A DNA stretch of 64,000 nucleotides. Source: Ovis canadensis (lineage: Eukaryota > Chordata > Mammalia > Artiodactyla > Bovidae). Location: assembly GCF_042477335.2 (NCBI RefSeq), contig NC_091247.1, forward strand, positions 1,944,501-2,008,500, given 5' to 3'. Positions 1-12,063 of this stretch are shown here, in pieces. Each line of letters opens with the position of its first letter. The first letter of the stretch is position 1. The notes beneath the pieces are model-generated. The model was not told where the DNA came from. It ran no database searches and worked only from the letters and a program-made list of their open reading frames with translations. Both the position numbers and the translations under genes were made by a program.

Positions 1-84
1 TGGGGAGCGTCTCCCCCACCCGGCCTCCAGCCCCTCAGGAGGCCAGCTCTGCACCCTGCACAGGAAAGGTCCGAGAGGGGTCCC

Positions 85-165
85 GAGAGCCAGGTTCAGA
101 TCTCAGCACTGCCGCTGACCAGCCTGGTGACCCTGGGCGAGGGGCTGAGGCCCTGTGGGCCTCGG
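85..165 (+). mobile_element. MIR SINE remnant
   Basis: The core reads CAGGTTCAGATCTCAGCAC then CTGGTGACCCTGGGCGAG. This is the diverged MIR pattern (tRNA-like B box region, then 'gtgtgacctTGGGCaag'), in sense orientation on the plus strand. Confidence 0.65.
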
Positions 166-3080
166 ACGCAGATCCCCACCCCGCCCACGGCTCCGGCCCA
201 CCGTCTCCCTCTGCTGGGACTCCCCAGCCCGGGACCCTCACCACCAGCAGAGCGCTCCGTCCAAGGCGGGCAGGCAGGACATGAGGGAACCAGAGCACCA
301 TGAGGAGCGGGCCTGGCTCTCCGAGCGGCTCAGACCCGTGTCCTCGAGTGCACGATGCTTCCTTGTCTTCCACGCCCCCTTCCGTGCGGCGCCTGCAGCG
401 CTGGCGTCAGGCTCATTCGCGCTAAAGTGTGCGTGACTGGCTTCCAGGCCGGCCCGTGCTCCCAGGGTGCAGGATCGCTCGGAAGAGAAGACAGCCCAGC
501 TGGAGGGCATGAGATGGGGGCTGGGGCTCCCTCATCTCACCACCCCCCAGCTCTGGCAGGGGACCCTCCACCACCCACCTCGTCCAGGGAGGCCCTCCCG
601 TGCTGGGTCGGTGCTTGTCGACCGTCTGAGCCTGCCCGGGGTGCCCGCTGAAAGGGCGGGTGAGCGGAGCTGACCAGGAGTGTGGTCGCCACAGTGCAGG
701 CCCAGGGAAGCGGGACAGGGGCTGCGGAGGAGCCCCCGCCCACTGCAGGCCTTTCCAGAGCATCCTCGTCCCTCCTGGGTCCCTTCCGCCCCACCCCTGC
801 GTCTAACCTTCATCTGACCCCACCCCCAGGCCTGGAACCAGAGGGAGCTCCAGGGGGCTGGCCGGGGCCACTGGGGGTGACATTGGCGGTCTGACCCAGG
901 ACCCACGGCCCCAGACCCCCTCCGCACAGCCTCGCGGTCTTCCTCCAGCATACACCTGCCCACAGACCCGATCCCCAAGTCCTCCCTCAGCCCCGCAGCC
1001 CTCAGGAGAAACCCCAGTATCCTGCACAGCGCGCTTGTCCCTCGGGCCCCCTGCCCCTTGGACCAGCCGGGTCTTGCCGCACACACCCCGGGCACTGCCC
1101 ACGCCTGCCGCTCAGCCCGGCTCCCAGCCCTGCAGGCCGCAAGGACTGTGGGTGCATCTCCAGGCCGGACGTGCCCGTGTGGGCTCACGCGGCCCACTCA
1201 GGCACACAGAAGTTAACACGCGCGCTCTGGCCCCGGAACCCGGCCACAGGGGTGACCTGACCCCGTCTCTGCGCCCCACGGGGTCCTGGCTCCAAGTCCC
1301 CAAGGAGGGTCCGGGCAGGATGGGGATCCTTGAGGACAGGGGGCCCCAAACACACGCCACTCGCAGTCCTGGCCTTTCTGTCCAGCAGCCTCTGGCTCAC
1401 AGACCCCCGAGCCAGCCGGGGCACGCAAGGCGGGGGTCCTGTGAGTGGGAACAGAGGATGACAGGGCAGACCCTGGGGTCCCCGGCCTCTAGGTCCTGAG
1501 GGCCAAGTCCAAGGGACGCACGGCCAGCAGGGACCCACCCAGCACGGGCATGTGAGCCGAGGGCCACCAGGCTCCGAGCAGGGTGTCCAGATGGCTGGGA
1601 CGCGACGGCAGCGGCAGCAGGGAGGGGCGCACCATGCACGCGCGTGTAGGGGCCTGCACCAGGGGGGGCCGAGGGTCAGCGGGGGAGGGAGGCCCAGGCA
1701 GGCCACCTCCAGAGCCCCGGAGGGTCTCCCTGTGAGGCCCACTCACTCCCCCAAGGCCACGATCTGCCTGCCCCCTGTCCGGGCCCAGGGGCTGGGCTGC
1801 CGGCCCCCTGTCCTGGGGCTCCCTGGCTGCCCCCGCGATAATGACCCGTAGCTGATCAGCGCCTTCCAGGACCAGCGTGGCCACGAGAGCCGTTCCATGC
1901 CCCTGTCAGCCGGCTGCAAGAGCGCTCGGCGGCCCGAAGGGGAGACACAGGGGCTGTCCAGAAGCAGGCAGCTCGCAGCAATGAGCTGCGGCAGGGCGAC
2001 AGGGAGACACACACGGAAGCCGGCCTGCCTCCCAAGGACCACAGCCAGCGAGGGCCTGGGAGGTGTGACCTTGCCCCGTGACCCTGGGACTGCGGGCGGG
2101 AAGGGTGCCAGCCGGGGTCAGAGGGGCGGCACCTGGACTGGGGGCCGGCCAATCAAGAACCAGAACTGCCCGCAGTCCTGCAGCCAGACCGCACCTGGGC
2201 AGAGGAGGCCCGCGCCCCGAGCTAGCCACAGAGCCGGGAGGAAGTCTGCAGGCACTGAGCGCCCCGTGGGAGCCCGGCTCAGGCTGGGGGCCGTGCCTGC
2301 ACACCTGCCCACCCTTCCAGCCCGCGAGGGAGGCCCAGCGAGACCTCAGACGCTCTCGGACACCCCGGGCTCTGCGGTGCGCTTGGCCTGCGGCATCTGC
2401 CGTCCCCTTGGGCGCCCATCTGCACCGGTGGCCCATGGCGCGCGCTCCAACCCGCCCAGCTGCCTGGGTCCAGGCGGCAGCGGCCAGGTGCCAGGCTGCT
2501 CCCACACCGAAGTCCTGATGCCCCAAACCCGCCCCTGCTATGATCTCCACACTGGGCACAGCCCCAGGCCCTCCTACGCTCGGGGCCAAATCCCCGGACC
2601 GCTTCTCCCTAGGCCACCAGGCCCCCTGCCCTGCCCACCGGCCCCTCCTCACACACAAGCCAGACGCCACCCTCCCTGGCCCAGGACCCTCCAACGGCTC
2701 CACCTCCTGGGACAAAAGTTCCAGAGGCTTCTCCGGGCTCTCTGATTCCATCTCTACCCTTCCCCCTCGCTGGTTCAGCTCCAGCCACACAGGAGATGCA
2801 CGAAGCCCTAGGGGGGAGGCCTCAGGCACGTTAGTTAGAGCCAGCACGCACGGGTGGGGATGCGGAAGCCGGCTTCTCCCAGGCAAACTCCTACGCATCC
2901 CTCACGCCCCAACCTAGAGATCCCAACCCAGGGACACCAGGGCAAACCGGTGACGCTTCTCCTGTGCCCCCTCTGCCCCCTGCGGTCCTCCCACACCCCA
3001 CTCACGCCATCCCCTCCCTGACAGCAGAGGCAGGCATGACCACGCCTGTCCACCACGAGCGACCTCTCCTTCCAGGGTTT
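166..3080. other. Intronic unique sequence, no gene seen
   Basis: GC-rich unique intron DNA. Several long open frames on both strands are products of low stop-codon density and show no recognisable domain. A TGACCTGACCCC string at 1254-1265 resembles overlapping nuclear-receptor half sites but is weak on its own. Confidence 0.6.
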
Positions 3081-3638
3081 ATCAGCCCCACTTTACGGAG
3101 AAGGCCCAGACAGGGTTGAAGACTCTGGTCCCCGGTGACACATATGGCGCTGGGGTCCACCCAGCCCCTCGGACCCCGAGCACCTCTCACCAGCCCGGGG
3201 ACTGGGCTCACACAGCCCTGCCTGCCACACCCGCGACCAGCAGGAGTCAAGCGTCTGCACACAAAGCCAGACACACGGAGGGACGGACAAACGGCGGCAG
3301 GCAGGAGCGAGGCTAGTTTTGAACCTCTCGCCCCCCAGCCAGGTTTCAACAAGACAGCCTCAGCTGCAGAGGAAGGAACGAGGTCTCAACAGGGCATCGC
3401 CTGGGGCTGAGGGCCCCCCACACTGCATCCGGGCACTGGGTCCAAGGGAAACCCGGGTTCTGTCCAGCAACAGGAGGCGGCGGCCTCTGCAGCACTCAGA
3501 GCGGACGTGGGGGACAGGAACACACACCGCCTGGCCCTGGCCTCAGGCTCCCTCAGCGGCTGCTCCATGCCCAGGAATCGGCCCCGGGGTAGACAGACAC
3601 ACACAGCAGGACTCCCCTCCCATGGGAGTCGGGACGGA

Positions 3639-3652
3639 CCCCCAGAGGGCGC
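3639..3652 (+). promoter_or_regulatory. CTCF-like motif in RXRA intron 1
   Basis: CCCCCAGAGGGCGC matches the 14-base CTCF core (CCASYAGRKGGCRS) at every position except the third. It is not in a recognisable repeat. Binding cannot be known from sequence. Confidence 0.45.
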
Positions 3653-3909
3653 ATTCAGTGACGAGGACTCTGAGTCTCAAGTGGAGGGAGCAGGCAGATG
3701 GGTTTTCAGAAAACACTAACTCGGCCCACAAACACTGTCCGAGGCCGCAGCAGCGCCTGCCGCTCTGCCTTTAGCAGCAAACGAGGCCTCCAGCCAAGCC
3801 CACCAAGGTCTCGGGGTCCCCCCACCTCGGGAACAAGAGCCCGCCCGACTGGCAGTGTCGGCCAAGGGTCCCGGCGGGGAGCAGCGCTTCCACCTCCAAC
3901 GCGGCCCAA

Positions 3910-4000
3910 CATCCTTCCTTCCATTTCACGAATGAGGAAGCCGAGATAAACAGGGAGGAAGCAACACGCTCCAAGTCACAAAGTTCACGCGGCAGGGCCG
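3910..4000 (-). mobile_element. MIR SINE remnant
   Basis: CCATTTCACGAATGAGGAAG followed by AAGTCACAAAGTTCACG is the reverse complement of the MIR 3' half (AAATGGGG / GTGACTT...). Confidence 0.65.
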
Positions 4001-4009
4001 GGGCGGGCA

Positions 4010-4890
4010 GGCCAGGGAGCTCTGAGCAGCCCCCTGGCCGTTGCTGGCACCCACCTTGTGTCCAGGCAGACAGACAAGGGAAGCGGGGAGGCCCTGGCTC
4101 CCCTCCCGACGTCCGAGACCCTCCAGCTGGACCCTGGAAGGTCGTGGCCCACCCAGCGTCCCTCTGAGCCCAGAGTGGCCTGGCGCTCGGTGTCCAAGGC
4201 CCCCACCTCCTGCCTTCCCACCACACCCCCCCCACCGACCTTGATCCTGGGCAGAGAGTCAGGGAGCAGGGGTGGGGCAGGGGCGGCTCTGCCACCTCCC
4301 GTGGACTCTGGCCCCAATCAGAGCTGTTTTTCCTCAATCGAGGCGAGGAGGGGGTAAGTGAGAAGCCGTCAGGCAGACCAGCGCTCCCGCAGGAGGCTCC
4401 GCGGCAGGGGCGGGCTAACCTTGGCGATGGACCAGGGATGGGGGGGCAGACAGGCAACAGAGGAAAGGACCCCCAGCTGCTCCACGCGGAGGGGGCCCAG
4501 GTCCGGCCGCCCCCTTCCCCAGGAGCCGGAGCTGGTGTAAGCGCACGAGGAGGGCCGGCGTGGCCACGTTCCAGACCGGCACGTCCCAGGCCCAGGCAGC
4601 AGAGGGGACGTCAGGTCAGCAGGAACAGGCCCAGAGGGGCTGCCTGCCGCCAGGTGCCGGCCAGGCCCACTCCCGGCCTCCCCTCCTCCCAAGGTTAATT
4701 ATTCCTAGAGCAGCTGACCACACCCCCATGCTCACTTGGCGCCTCACCAACAGACAGGCCACCCAGCCAGAGGCCCGGCTGTGCCGCTGGATCCTTCTGA
4801 AACCTGCCGGGGTGGTCCTGACCCATCACCCACCCAGCAAACTCTAGCTCATCCCTTAAAGCCTAACAGCATCACCTCCTCTTGGCAGCC
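4010..4890. other. Intronic unique sequence
   Basis: GC-rich unique DNA without a recognisable gene. A short AT-rich patch GGTTAATTATTCCTAGAG (4693-4710) stands out from its surroundings and carries a TAATTA homeodomain-type core. Confidence 0.5.
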
Positions 4891-4899
4891 TCCCTGACT

Positions 4900-4975
4900 T
4901 CCCCAGGCAGTGAGAGGTGAGGCAACTGAGACCCGGAAAGGTGACTGGCCAGCCCAGGGACACACAGCCTCCCCG
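4900..4975 (-). mobile_element. MIR SINE remnant
   Basis: GGTGAGGCAACTGAGACCCG then CAGGGACACACAGCCTCC is an antisense MIR 3' pattern (gaggaaactgaggc...caaggtcacacagc). Confidence 0.55.
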
Positions 4976-4979
4976 CTCA

Positions 4980-6500
4980 GAGCTGACACTTGCTCTCCCT
5001 GACCAGCTCCGAACACGAGAAAGCCAGAAAGCAGAGTGAGCAGCGCTGAGTGCAGGTGAAGGGGGTGAGGGTCACAGGACCCTGAGCAGAGGCCTGAGGG
5101 CTGCGCCGGGGCGACGGGGGGCCCCACGGAGAACCCCAGGGGACAGGGCACGAACTGGCCTCGGGGGTGGCAGGCACGACAGCACCCGCAGGCCCCACCC
5201 AACCTCCATCTGCAACGCTCAAGACTCCCCCTCACGCTGCCCACCCCCAAACAGCCTCACCAGAACACCCCAGGCGAGGCCCAGACCTGGGCAGCTGGGC
5301 CCACCAGGACCGACCGTCCGGCCAACCCTCACCCGATTTCCCAGCTCCCACAGCCCCGGGCCTGCCCCCTCAGCAGGGAGAGGACAGGGGGCCATTTCCT
5401 GAGGAGCGGTCCCCAGCTCAGGGGAAGGAGGTCAAGGGCGAGAGGCCGACACTTCCAGCAGGCAGAGGGCCCCAGGGAAACCACGGTAGGGGAGATGGGA
5501 TCTGCCCGGACACGCAGCGAGCTGGCCAGAGAGCACACTGGACTGTCCACCCGGCCTGGGCCGCAGCCCCGCGGGACACGAGCTCTCCTGTCCCGTGCAG
5601 GTGGGCGGGGGCAGCTACAGTGGGGCTCAGGGGACCCCCAAGAGCTCAACCAGGCGTCTCCAGAAAGCGACAGCCTCTGCTGAGGGCACCCCAAAGCTGC
5701 TCCAGACAAAGCTGGGGCACGGGGGTACACGGCAGGCATGTCTCCAAGAAGGAGGCCCACCACCGCTCGGATCCCAGCATTGACCTTCTGGGCCCTCATC
5801 AGCCAGGACACCTTGGGCACAACCCTCAAGCTCCCCAAGTCTGAAAGCCCCATCCCCAAAACGTGGACCACGGGGCCTGTCCACTTGAGGGGGACGGTTC
5901 AGCCAGGTCACCACCATCCACCGCTGCCCGGTGCCCCCAACACCCGGCCTGGCCTCTCAGGGCCAAACAGCCAGCAAGGTGGGTGCTCTGGACCAGAGGC
6001 CGAGATTCTCCAGAGAGCGGGGCCCAGGCTGGCCCACCAGCCCCTGGACAAGGCCCCGGGCGCACCCTCCATGGTGCAGGGTGAGCTGCCGTGACCGCAG
6101 CTGCTGGTGACCTCCACCCCACTCCTCAACCCCCCGCGTGTTCTTGGACGGCGCAGGGCCGTGCGTGCTCCCCGGCTGGCCCTCCGCTGTTTCTCCAAGG
6201 CAACGCTGTCACCCCACATCCAAGCCCAGCACCCCGTCCCAGCGCCCGCCGCCCCACATCCTGCACACAGACACACGAGCTGGCCAGGGACAGCACACGG
6301 CTTCTGGAGGACGCGGGCCCGCAGACAGGCACGGAGGGGACTGCGACAGGGACCCCCAGGTGGGGGCTCGGGGCCAACTGCCCAACTGGTGCCCGCTCCC
6401 AAGGGCGGGGCAGAAGGCAGCCGTCCGTCAGGGGCCCATGAGCGCAGCGACTCCGGCCACCTGGGCTGTCCCCACCTGACCTCTGCCCGGGGCCAGCACG
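4980..6500. other. Intronic unique sequence, no gene seen
   Basis: GC-rich unique intron DNA. Open frames at 5167-5844 (+) and 5329-5871 (-) overlap each other and show no domain, so I treat them as composition artefacts. Confidence 0.6.
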
Positions 6501-6504
6501 GACA

Positions 6505-6620
6505 CTTAAGCTAAATTGGTCAATTACGGGCCACTTAGACCCGTCCCGGAGCTCCCGGCCTCCCTCCGCTCTGCGCGGCAGCACCAGGAAGCCGGTTGAA
6601 TCAGTAACCTCATTACAGCC
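6505..6620. promoter_or_regulatory. AT-richer island in intron 1, candidate regulatory element
   Basis: TTAAGCTAAATTGGTCAATT near 6506-6525 and TGAATCAGTAACCTCATTAC near 6597-6616 are AT-rich patches around a GC-rich centre. The CCAAT-type and TGANTCA-like cores could bind factors. This is weak, composition-based evidence. Confidence 0.3.
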
Positions 6621-6624
6621 CCAC

Positions 6625-7465
6625 AGCCACACCCGGGGCCAGCTTTGAACTCCACGGGGCGGATCCAGGGCCGCTGCAGGATTTACACGCCGCTGGCCCA
6701 GGCCCAGCTCGCTCCCCTCTCCATCCCCTCCGCTCTGCGCCAGAGGCTCCAGACTCAGCACAGCCTCCACAAGGACCTGACACAGCAGCCCCGTGCCCCG
6801 CGCCCGGCCAGGGAAACTGAGGCCCGGCCAGACACCGGGCAGCCCGGATGAGGCCGCACGAGGGGCTGGGTCCTCTTCCGGCCCCTTGCTCGAGGAAGGC
6901 ACAGCTAACTCCAGCCCAAGGGCCCAGCCTGAGCCCCCAGGAAGCCACGTGGGGTCCCCAACCCCGGCCCAGGCTCGGGCCCACTCACAGGGGCACCGGC
7001 CAGGTCGGGCTCCAAGCCCACCCAGGACCCTCTCCCCTCCAGCCCCTGCCTGCTGCCAGCTCACCCTCTGCACAGAGCTGGCGGCCTAACCCCCCCGCCA
7101 TGGCCTCGGGGCCCTCCCTAGCCCAGTGTCAACCAGCCGCCGCTCACACAGTAATGCCTCTCCTAGCTTAGGCCACGCAGGCCCGGGGGCCAGGCCTCTG
7201 GGTGCTGGTCTCAGCTGACCCTGCTCCGGAGGGCCCTCCCCCACACCTGTTGCAAGCCCGCCTCTCTGCCAGAGTCCACACCAGAACCGGCTCCAGCAGG
7301 AAGCCTGGCCACCCCCACCGCTCACGCCCAGCTCTGCGGGTCGGCAGGGCCCGGCCAGCACCGGGCAGGTGCTCCCCGGGTGCCGAGTGGACCGGGGCCA
7401 GCCAGCAGGCCCGAGTCCTCCTAAGGAAGACCTCGTGGGGACTGTGCTGGAACCGGCTGGGAAGG
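6625..7465. other. Intronic unique sequence, no gene seen
   Basis: GC-rich unique DNA; no repeat family or gene recognised apart from short GGGAAACTGAGGCCC matches at 6817 that may be a MIR trace. Confidence 0.5.
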
Positions 7466-7469
7466 CCGG

Positions 7470-7622
7470 GCGTGTGTGTGTGCGTGCACACCCCCGCGGC
7501 AGAGTGTGCGCGTGTGCACACGGGCGTGCAGCTGTTCGTACATGCAGAGTGTGCACGCCTCTGCACCTGTGTGCACAGACACGTGGGGCGTGCAGTCACG
7601 AGCATGTGCGTGCGTGTTGGGG
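7470..7622. repeat. Degenerate TG/CA alternating tract
   Basis: Imperfect runs of CGTGTGTGTGTGCGTGCACA and related alternating purine-pyrimidine words continue to GTGCGTGCGTGTTGG. Such DNA is prone to length change and Z-form structure. It encodes stop-free frames on both strands that should not be taken as genes. Confidence 0.8.
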
Positions 7623-7624
7623 GT

Positions 7625-8490
7625 GGGGAACACAACGATAAGCGAGGCTCCGCCCTGCCCTGGGGACCAGGTGTGGCTGCCCACCCCCAGCACCCACTCG
7701 GGCCCTGAGGGATTTGCTGCAGACAGCTCCGCCCTGGGGGGTGAGGGCGGGGACCCCAGGCCACAGGGGTCCTGAGGCTGCACCTCAAGCTGTGACCCAG
7801 CCTGTGTTTCTCCACCCTCGGCTCTGGCCCTACCCCTCGCGAGGGACGACCCAGGAGGAGGACCTTCCAGGGTAAACAGGAGAGAACGAGGGTAGTGAAG
7901 CTTCAAGCCCCATCAGGTCTCCCAGAAGAGAACGCTCACCCGAGGGCCCGGGACACCTAACAGGGCTCCCGCGGAGGCAGGACAGGGCACAGATGCAGGG
8001 CCCGCCAGGCAGGTGGTTTCTGAAGACGCCCCCTGAGGATCAGGCAGTCGGGGCCCGTCCCAGGACACGGGGCCCAACCGGAGCTGAGAAAAGGCAGGCA
8101 GAACCGCCCAGAGGCGAGTCCAGCCCGACAGCCCCCACAGCTCTACGGGCCCATCCCCCATATCACGGGGCTAGAAACCCAGGCCCAGGGACACACCGGG
8201 CACCCAGGGGATGGCACCACTGTGTCTCGGGTGGGCAGCACAGGGCCCTGGACGTGTCATAGGGGCATTCGGAGACACGGGACAGACGGGGGCTATGGAT
8301 GAAGGGGGCCCTGCGCGGGCGCCAGGCTCACCGGCCCCCCTCGCTCAGGGACGCGGGTCTCGGGGACGCAGGGACACACAGACGGAGGGACGCGGGACAG
8401 CCGGCGGCGGGCGGGCCGGCTGGGCGGCCGGAGCGCGGCACACAGGGCACGGCGCGCGCGTGTGTCCCCACTCTCCCCTGCGTCGGCCCG
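7625..8490. other. Intronic unique sequence, no gene seen
   Basis: GC-rich DNA, rising to very high CpG content around 8320-8480 (for example ACGGCGCGCGCGTGTG near 8449). This short CpG-rich stretch could be a small secondary CpG island just beside the AT-rich element at 8.5 kb. Confidence 0.5.
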
Positions 8491-8496
8491 GGCCAA

Positions 8497-8580
8497 TTTT
8501 ATTTAGCTGCTTTCTGCTCCATTTCACGCTCATTCTGCTGCTGAGCTATACAATTGCTCTGTAACTCTAGGGTGCAATTT
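8497..8580. promoter_or_regulatory. AT-rich island in RXRA intron 1, candidate conserved element
   Basis: About 85 bp of AT-rich sequence (CCAATTTTATTTAGCTGC ... ATACAATTGCTCTGTAAC ... GTGCAATTTCCC) abruptly follows a CpG-dense stretch and returns to GC-rich DNA. No repeat family fits. Sharp composition islands of this kind in large GC-rich introns are often conserved enhancers; this is inference only. Confidence 0.4.
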
Positions 8581-8599
8581 CCCAGTCTGCGAGGCGCTG

Positions 8600-8985
8600 G
8601 GGCACGACTGCTCCAACATCCCACCCCAGGCTCTAGGTGGGCGTGCAAGTCAGGCCCTCGCCCACCCCCTCCCAGGGGCTGGGGAGCAGGGCCCCAGCCG
8701 GGCTGCGGGAGCCCAGACCAGGCGCCTCCAGTGCTCGGAGCGTGGAGCACGGGGCGGGGCCCCTCTCTTTCCCAAGCCTGCCGCGCGGCCGCCACAGCAG
8801 CAGCTACGCCTCTGCCTCATGGTCCTGTTTTGCTCCATCACTGGACACCTGGCCCCCCCCCCACCCCCGCCACCGACCCAGACAGGGGACACAGGGAGGC
8901 TCGACCACGGGCCGCACCTCTGAAGGAAGCAGTCAGGGAGACACAATCGACTGCCTTCCCCTGCACACAGCAAGGGCCGTGCGCA
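8600..8985. other. Intronic unique sequence with a C run
   Basis: GC-rich unique DNA with a C-rich run near 8851-8867; no gene seen. Confidence 0.5.
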
Positions 8986-8987
8986 CG

Positions 8988-9070
8988 TCCATTTTACAGA
9001 TGAACAACTGAGGCTCTGATAGGCCAGCGGGCAGGACACACACACACAGGCAGCAAGGACAGGGGACCCG
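8988..9070 (-). mobile_element. MIR SINE remnant
   Basis: CCATTTTACAGATGAACAAC then TGAGGCTCTGATAGGCCAG is the antisense MIR 3' half; a short ACACACACAC run follows. Confidence 0.7.
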
Positions 9071-9074
9071 GTCC

Positions 9075-11075
9075 CCAGAGGCCTGGCCACCAGCCCCCCC
9101 AGGAAGGGGCAGCTCCAGGGTCCCCAGGGTACACCGGGTCACTCAAGAGGGTGCAGGTGGGGGAGCAAGGGACAGAGGGGCCTGCGGAGGAGACGAGGGC
9201 GGGAGAGCAAATACAGAGCTGTCCCTGCGGGGGCAGGGCAGGCGGGGAGAGGGGAGGGCCTGGCCCTGCCCCCTGACCTTCCACAGCGTCCAGGACACAG
9301 ACCTGCAAGGCGCACGCCAGGGCAAAGGGCTCGAAGGGCACCCACCGGTGGGCACCAGCCCCACCAGCCACCAGGGACCTCGAGGGGTCAGAGCCCTGCC
9401 CGTATCCGACCCTGCCAGTAGCCGGCTCCTGTGGGAACAGACCAATAGGCCGGACACCTCAAGCCCCTGGCCACCAGGGCCAGCTGCCATGAACTCTGAC
9501 AAAACCAGGAACGGGCAGAAGAGAGAAGGAGGGTCAGGTCTGGTCCTGGGCCAGCTCACGGCCTCTGCCCTGTCCTGTGCACGCAGCTGAGTCAAGCCCG
9601 GGAGCCCTCTGCTCCTACAGGACGCGCCAAGCTCGAGACCAGCACCCGCTGCGGAAACAGGCCAGCTGCGGAAAGAGCCCAGGAGCACCGGGCAGGTGGG
9701 ACGCTGCAGATGGCATCCACAGGCTCCAGCGGGCCTTCGGCCCCACACACATACAGACCACCCCCCAAGTCTGCCCCACCCCGACTCACCAAGGGCCCCG
9801 TCCTAATGCCGGATGCCACACACACCCGCCCCATTCTGCACGCACAATAATTCCACAACCAGCCCCCGGGGCCTCCTCTCCCAGGACGACAGATAGGACC
9901 ACCACCGGAAACCCGCCCCAAGAGCCACACGGGGGCAGGGGCCAGAGTGGGGGAGGCCAGAGAGGGCAGGCAGAGGGCCTCCTGGAGGAGGCGCAAATCC
10001 CCGCAGGCCCTGAAGGACAGGCACAGCTGGACAAGCTGGTAGAGCTGGAGCCGGCCCCCGGCGGCCGCCCCGGTGTGCGCACGGCTGCCCGCTCAGCTCT
10101 GCCAAGCCCCAGCTCAGAGCCGCCCGGCTGGCCCCCATGGCCCTTTCCGAGCGTCCTCAGCATGTCCCACCGCATCCAGGCAGAGTGGGTCAGGGCTACA
10201 CACTGGGCCCAGGCGCAGCGGACAGACATCCGAGTCCAGGCCGGCAAGGCAACAGCCACGGCCACAGCCAAGCCCATCCGAGGGCCGATTTTCTCACCCT
10301 GACACTTCCCCCAAAACACACAGAGCCCCCTCCGGAGTTTACCAAAACAAACGCCCCAACAGTCCTAGGGCCCAGGCCAAGACGGGACTGCCTCGGCAGG
10401 CCGGCCTCCAAGCCCGGCCTCCGCAGAGTCACGTGACCCTGTTATTTCGGGAGGCCCGAGAATGTGCTCTATTTTGGGTCCCGAGGGCTCTGATGTTACC
10501 AGATGCCCCTCATCCGGGCTCCAAGCTCTCCCAGGTCCCCAAGAGCTGCCCGGAGGGCGATCAGTAGACCTACCGTCCTGTTACTGCCCCCCAACCCATC
10601 CCCAGGCAAATGGGCCACAAGCAGCCAGGGGTCCAGGGTCTGAGACCTCGAGACCACAGACTCAGCCTTGCAGCTCCACCGGCCAGACTGCTGCCAGCAC
10701 AGGCCTTCTCTCAACCGGCACAGGCGCTGGTCAGCCATGGGCAGCAGGGGCTGCCGTGGACAAGTGCTTGGGCCCAGATCCGTACCTGGGGCTTGTCCCT
10801 GCCCTGCCCTCACGCGGAGGCTCGGCAGCTGGGAGACTCCCGGGCAGGTAATAGCAAGGACCCAGGCCCGCCACGCCCCAGGCAGTGGGTGCTGGAAGGA
10901 CCAGGCCCTCTGCCCGAGGCCCCGAAAGTGGACAGACAACCGTTAAGGGGCAATGCCGCCTGCCCAACTGCTCCAGGTCTGCCCTGGGCAGCCAGCCACG
11001 CCTGGACAGGCCAGGCCTTCCGACACTCACCCCCCACGAGGGATTAGGCCGTGTTGACAAAAGGGCTTAGGCAAG
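9075..11075. other. Intronic unique sequence, no gene seen
   Basis: GC-rich unique intron DNA with no recognised repeat or coding domain. The 241-codon frame at 9577-10302 (+) is matched by equally long frames on the other strand and has no recognisable motif. Confidence 0.6.
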
Positions 11076-11079
11076 TAGC

Positions 11080-11160
11080 CGCTTAAATGGACCTTAACTC
11101 CACTGGACTTCAGAGCTGGTCACAAGCTTAGAAAAAAAATAAAGTGTAATCAGAGTCCAG
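11080..11160. promoter_or_regulatory. AT-richer patch in intron 1
   Basis: GCTTAAATGGACCTTAACTC and then AGAAAAAAAATAAAGTGTAA form an A/T-rich patch including an AATAAA. It might be a small regulatory element or the tail of an old retroposed sequence; nothing decides between them. Confidence 0.25.
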
Positions 11161-11164
11161 GGCT

Positions 11165-11670
11165 GTCTGCTCAGGCCTGGGGCATGGGCTGCCTGGGAGG
11201 CCGCAGGCTGGGTCAGAGAGAAGCCCCCCCAGCCTCCTTGCCGCGGCGGGAGGGCTGGGGGGAACCTGACACCCGTCCAGGTTCCTGGGACACAACTTTT
11301 CCTCCCTGTGGGGTCTCCAGCACAGCCAGCCTGCGGCCAGGGCCCTCCACAGGCCCACTCCTAGAACCCTGCCGGCACGTCAGGGACGGGGACCCATCCG
11401 CTCCACGCACCCAGGCAGGGCCCTGCCTCATCGGGGGGCCCGGGAGAAGAGCAAAGACAGAGTTGAGCATTCCTGTCCCGGGGGCGCCTCTGTGTGTGTG
11501 TACACGAGTGTGTAAGACTTTAATAGGCGACAGGAGAGGTTGTTGGCCTACACAGCCCCCCCCCCCACCCCCACCCCAGGCAGCCAGGCCCAGCAGCAGC
11601 GAGTCACAATCAACTCAGCTTTCAGTCCGTACACACAGGCACCACCAGGCTGGGGCTTCAAACCCCAAAC
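11165..11670. other. Intronic unique sequence with short simple repeats
   Basis: GC-rich DNA with a TGTGTGTGTGTACACGAGTG stretch near 11491 and a C-rich run near 11559-11577. No gene seen. Confidence 0.5.
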
Positions 11671-11674
11671 CATC

Positions 11675-11760
11675 ACTTTGTAGCCGCTGGCCTCAACCAG
11701 TTTTCTCATCTGCAAAATGGACGTGCGTGCCCGCCCTGGAGGCTCTGAGGAGGAAGGAGA
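11675..11760 (+). mobile_element. MIR SINE remnant
   Basis: AGTTTTCTCATCTGCAAAAT followed by GGACGTG is a sense MIR 3' pattern (cagtttcctcatctgtaaaatggg). Confidence 0.65.
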
Positions 11761-12063
11761 GCGCCCAGCCTGGCGCCTGCGGAGGTCTGGACCGTGCAGG
11801 GTCACGGAAGGAGTCTTCCTGGACCTGGCGAACTTGGAAGCCCACCCCGGTCACCATGTCACACGCCCCTCTGCGCGCCTGCCAGGAGCACTGACCCTCA
11901 CCCAGCCAACCCAGGAAGCCAGGCCGGCTTCCCACGGCTCCCCTCCACCTCCCCATCTCAACACGCGTCCCCGCAGCTGCGCCGCGTTCTGGCGGCCAAG
12001 CGGGTGGCCAAACTGCACCCCAGGCTGCGAGGGGGTGGGCAGGCGGGAGCGGCAGCACGCCAC

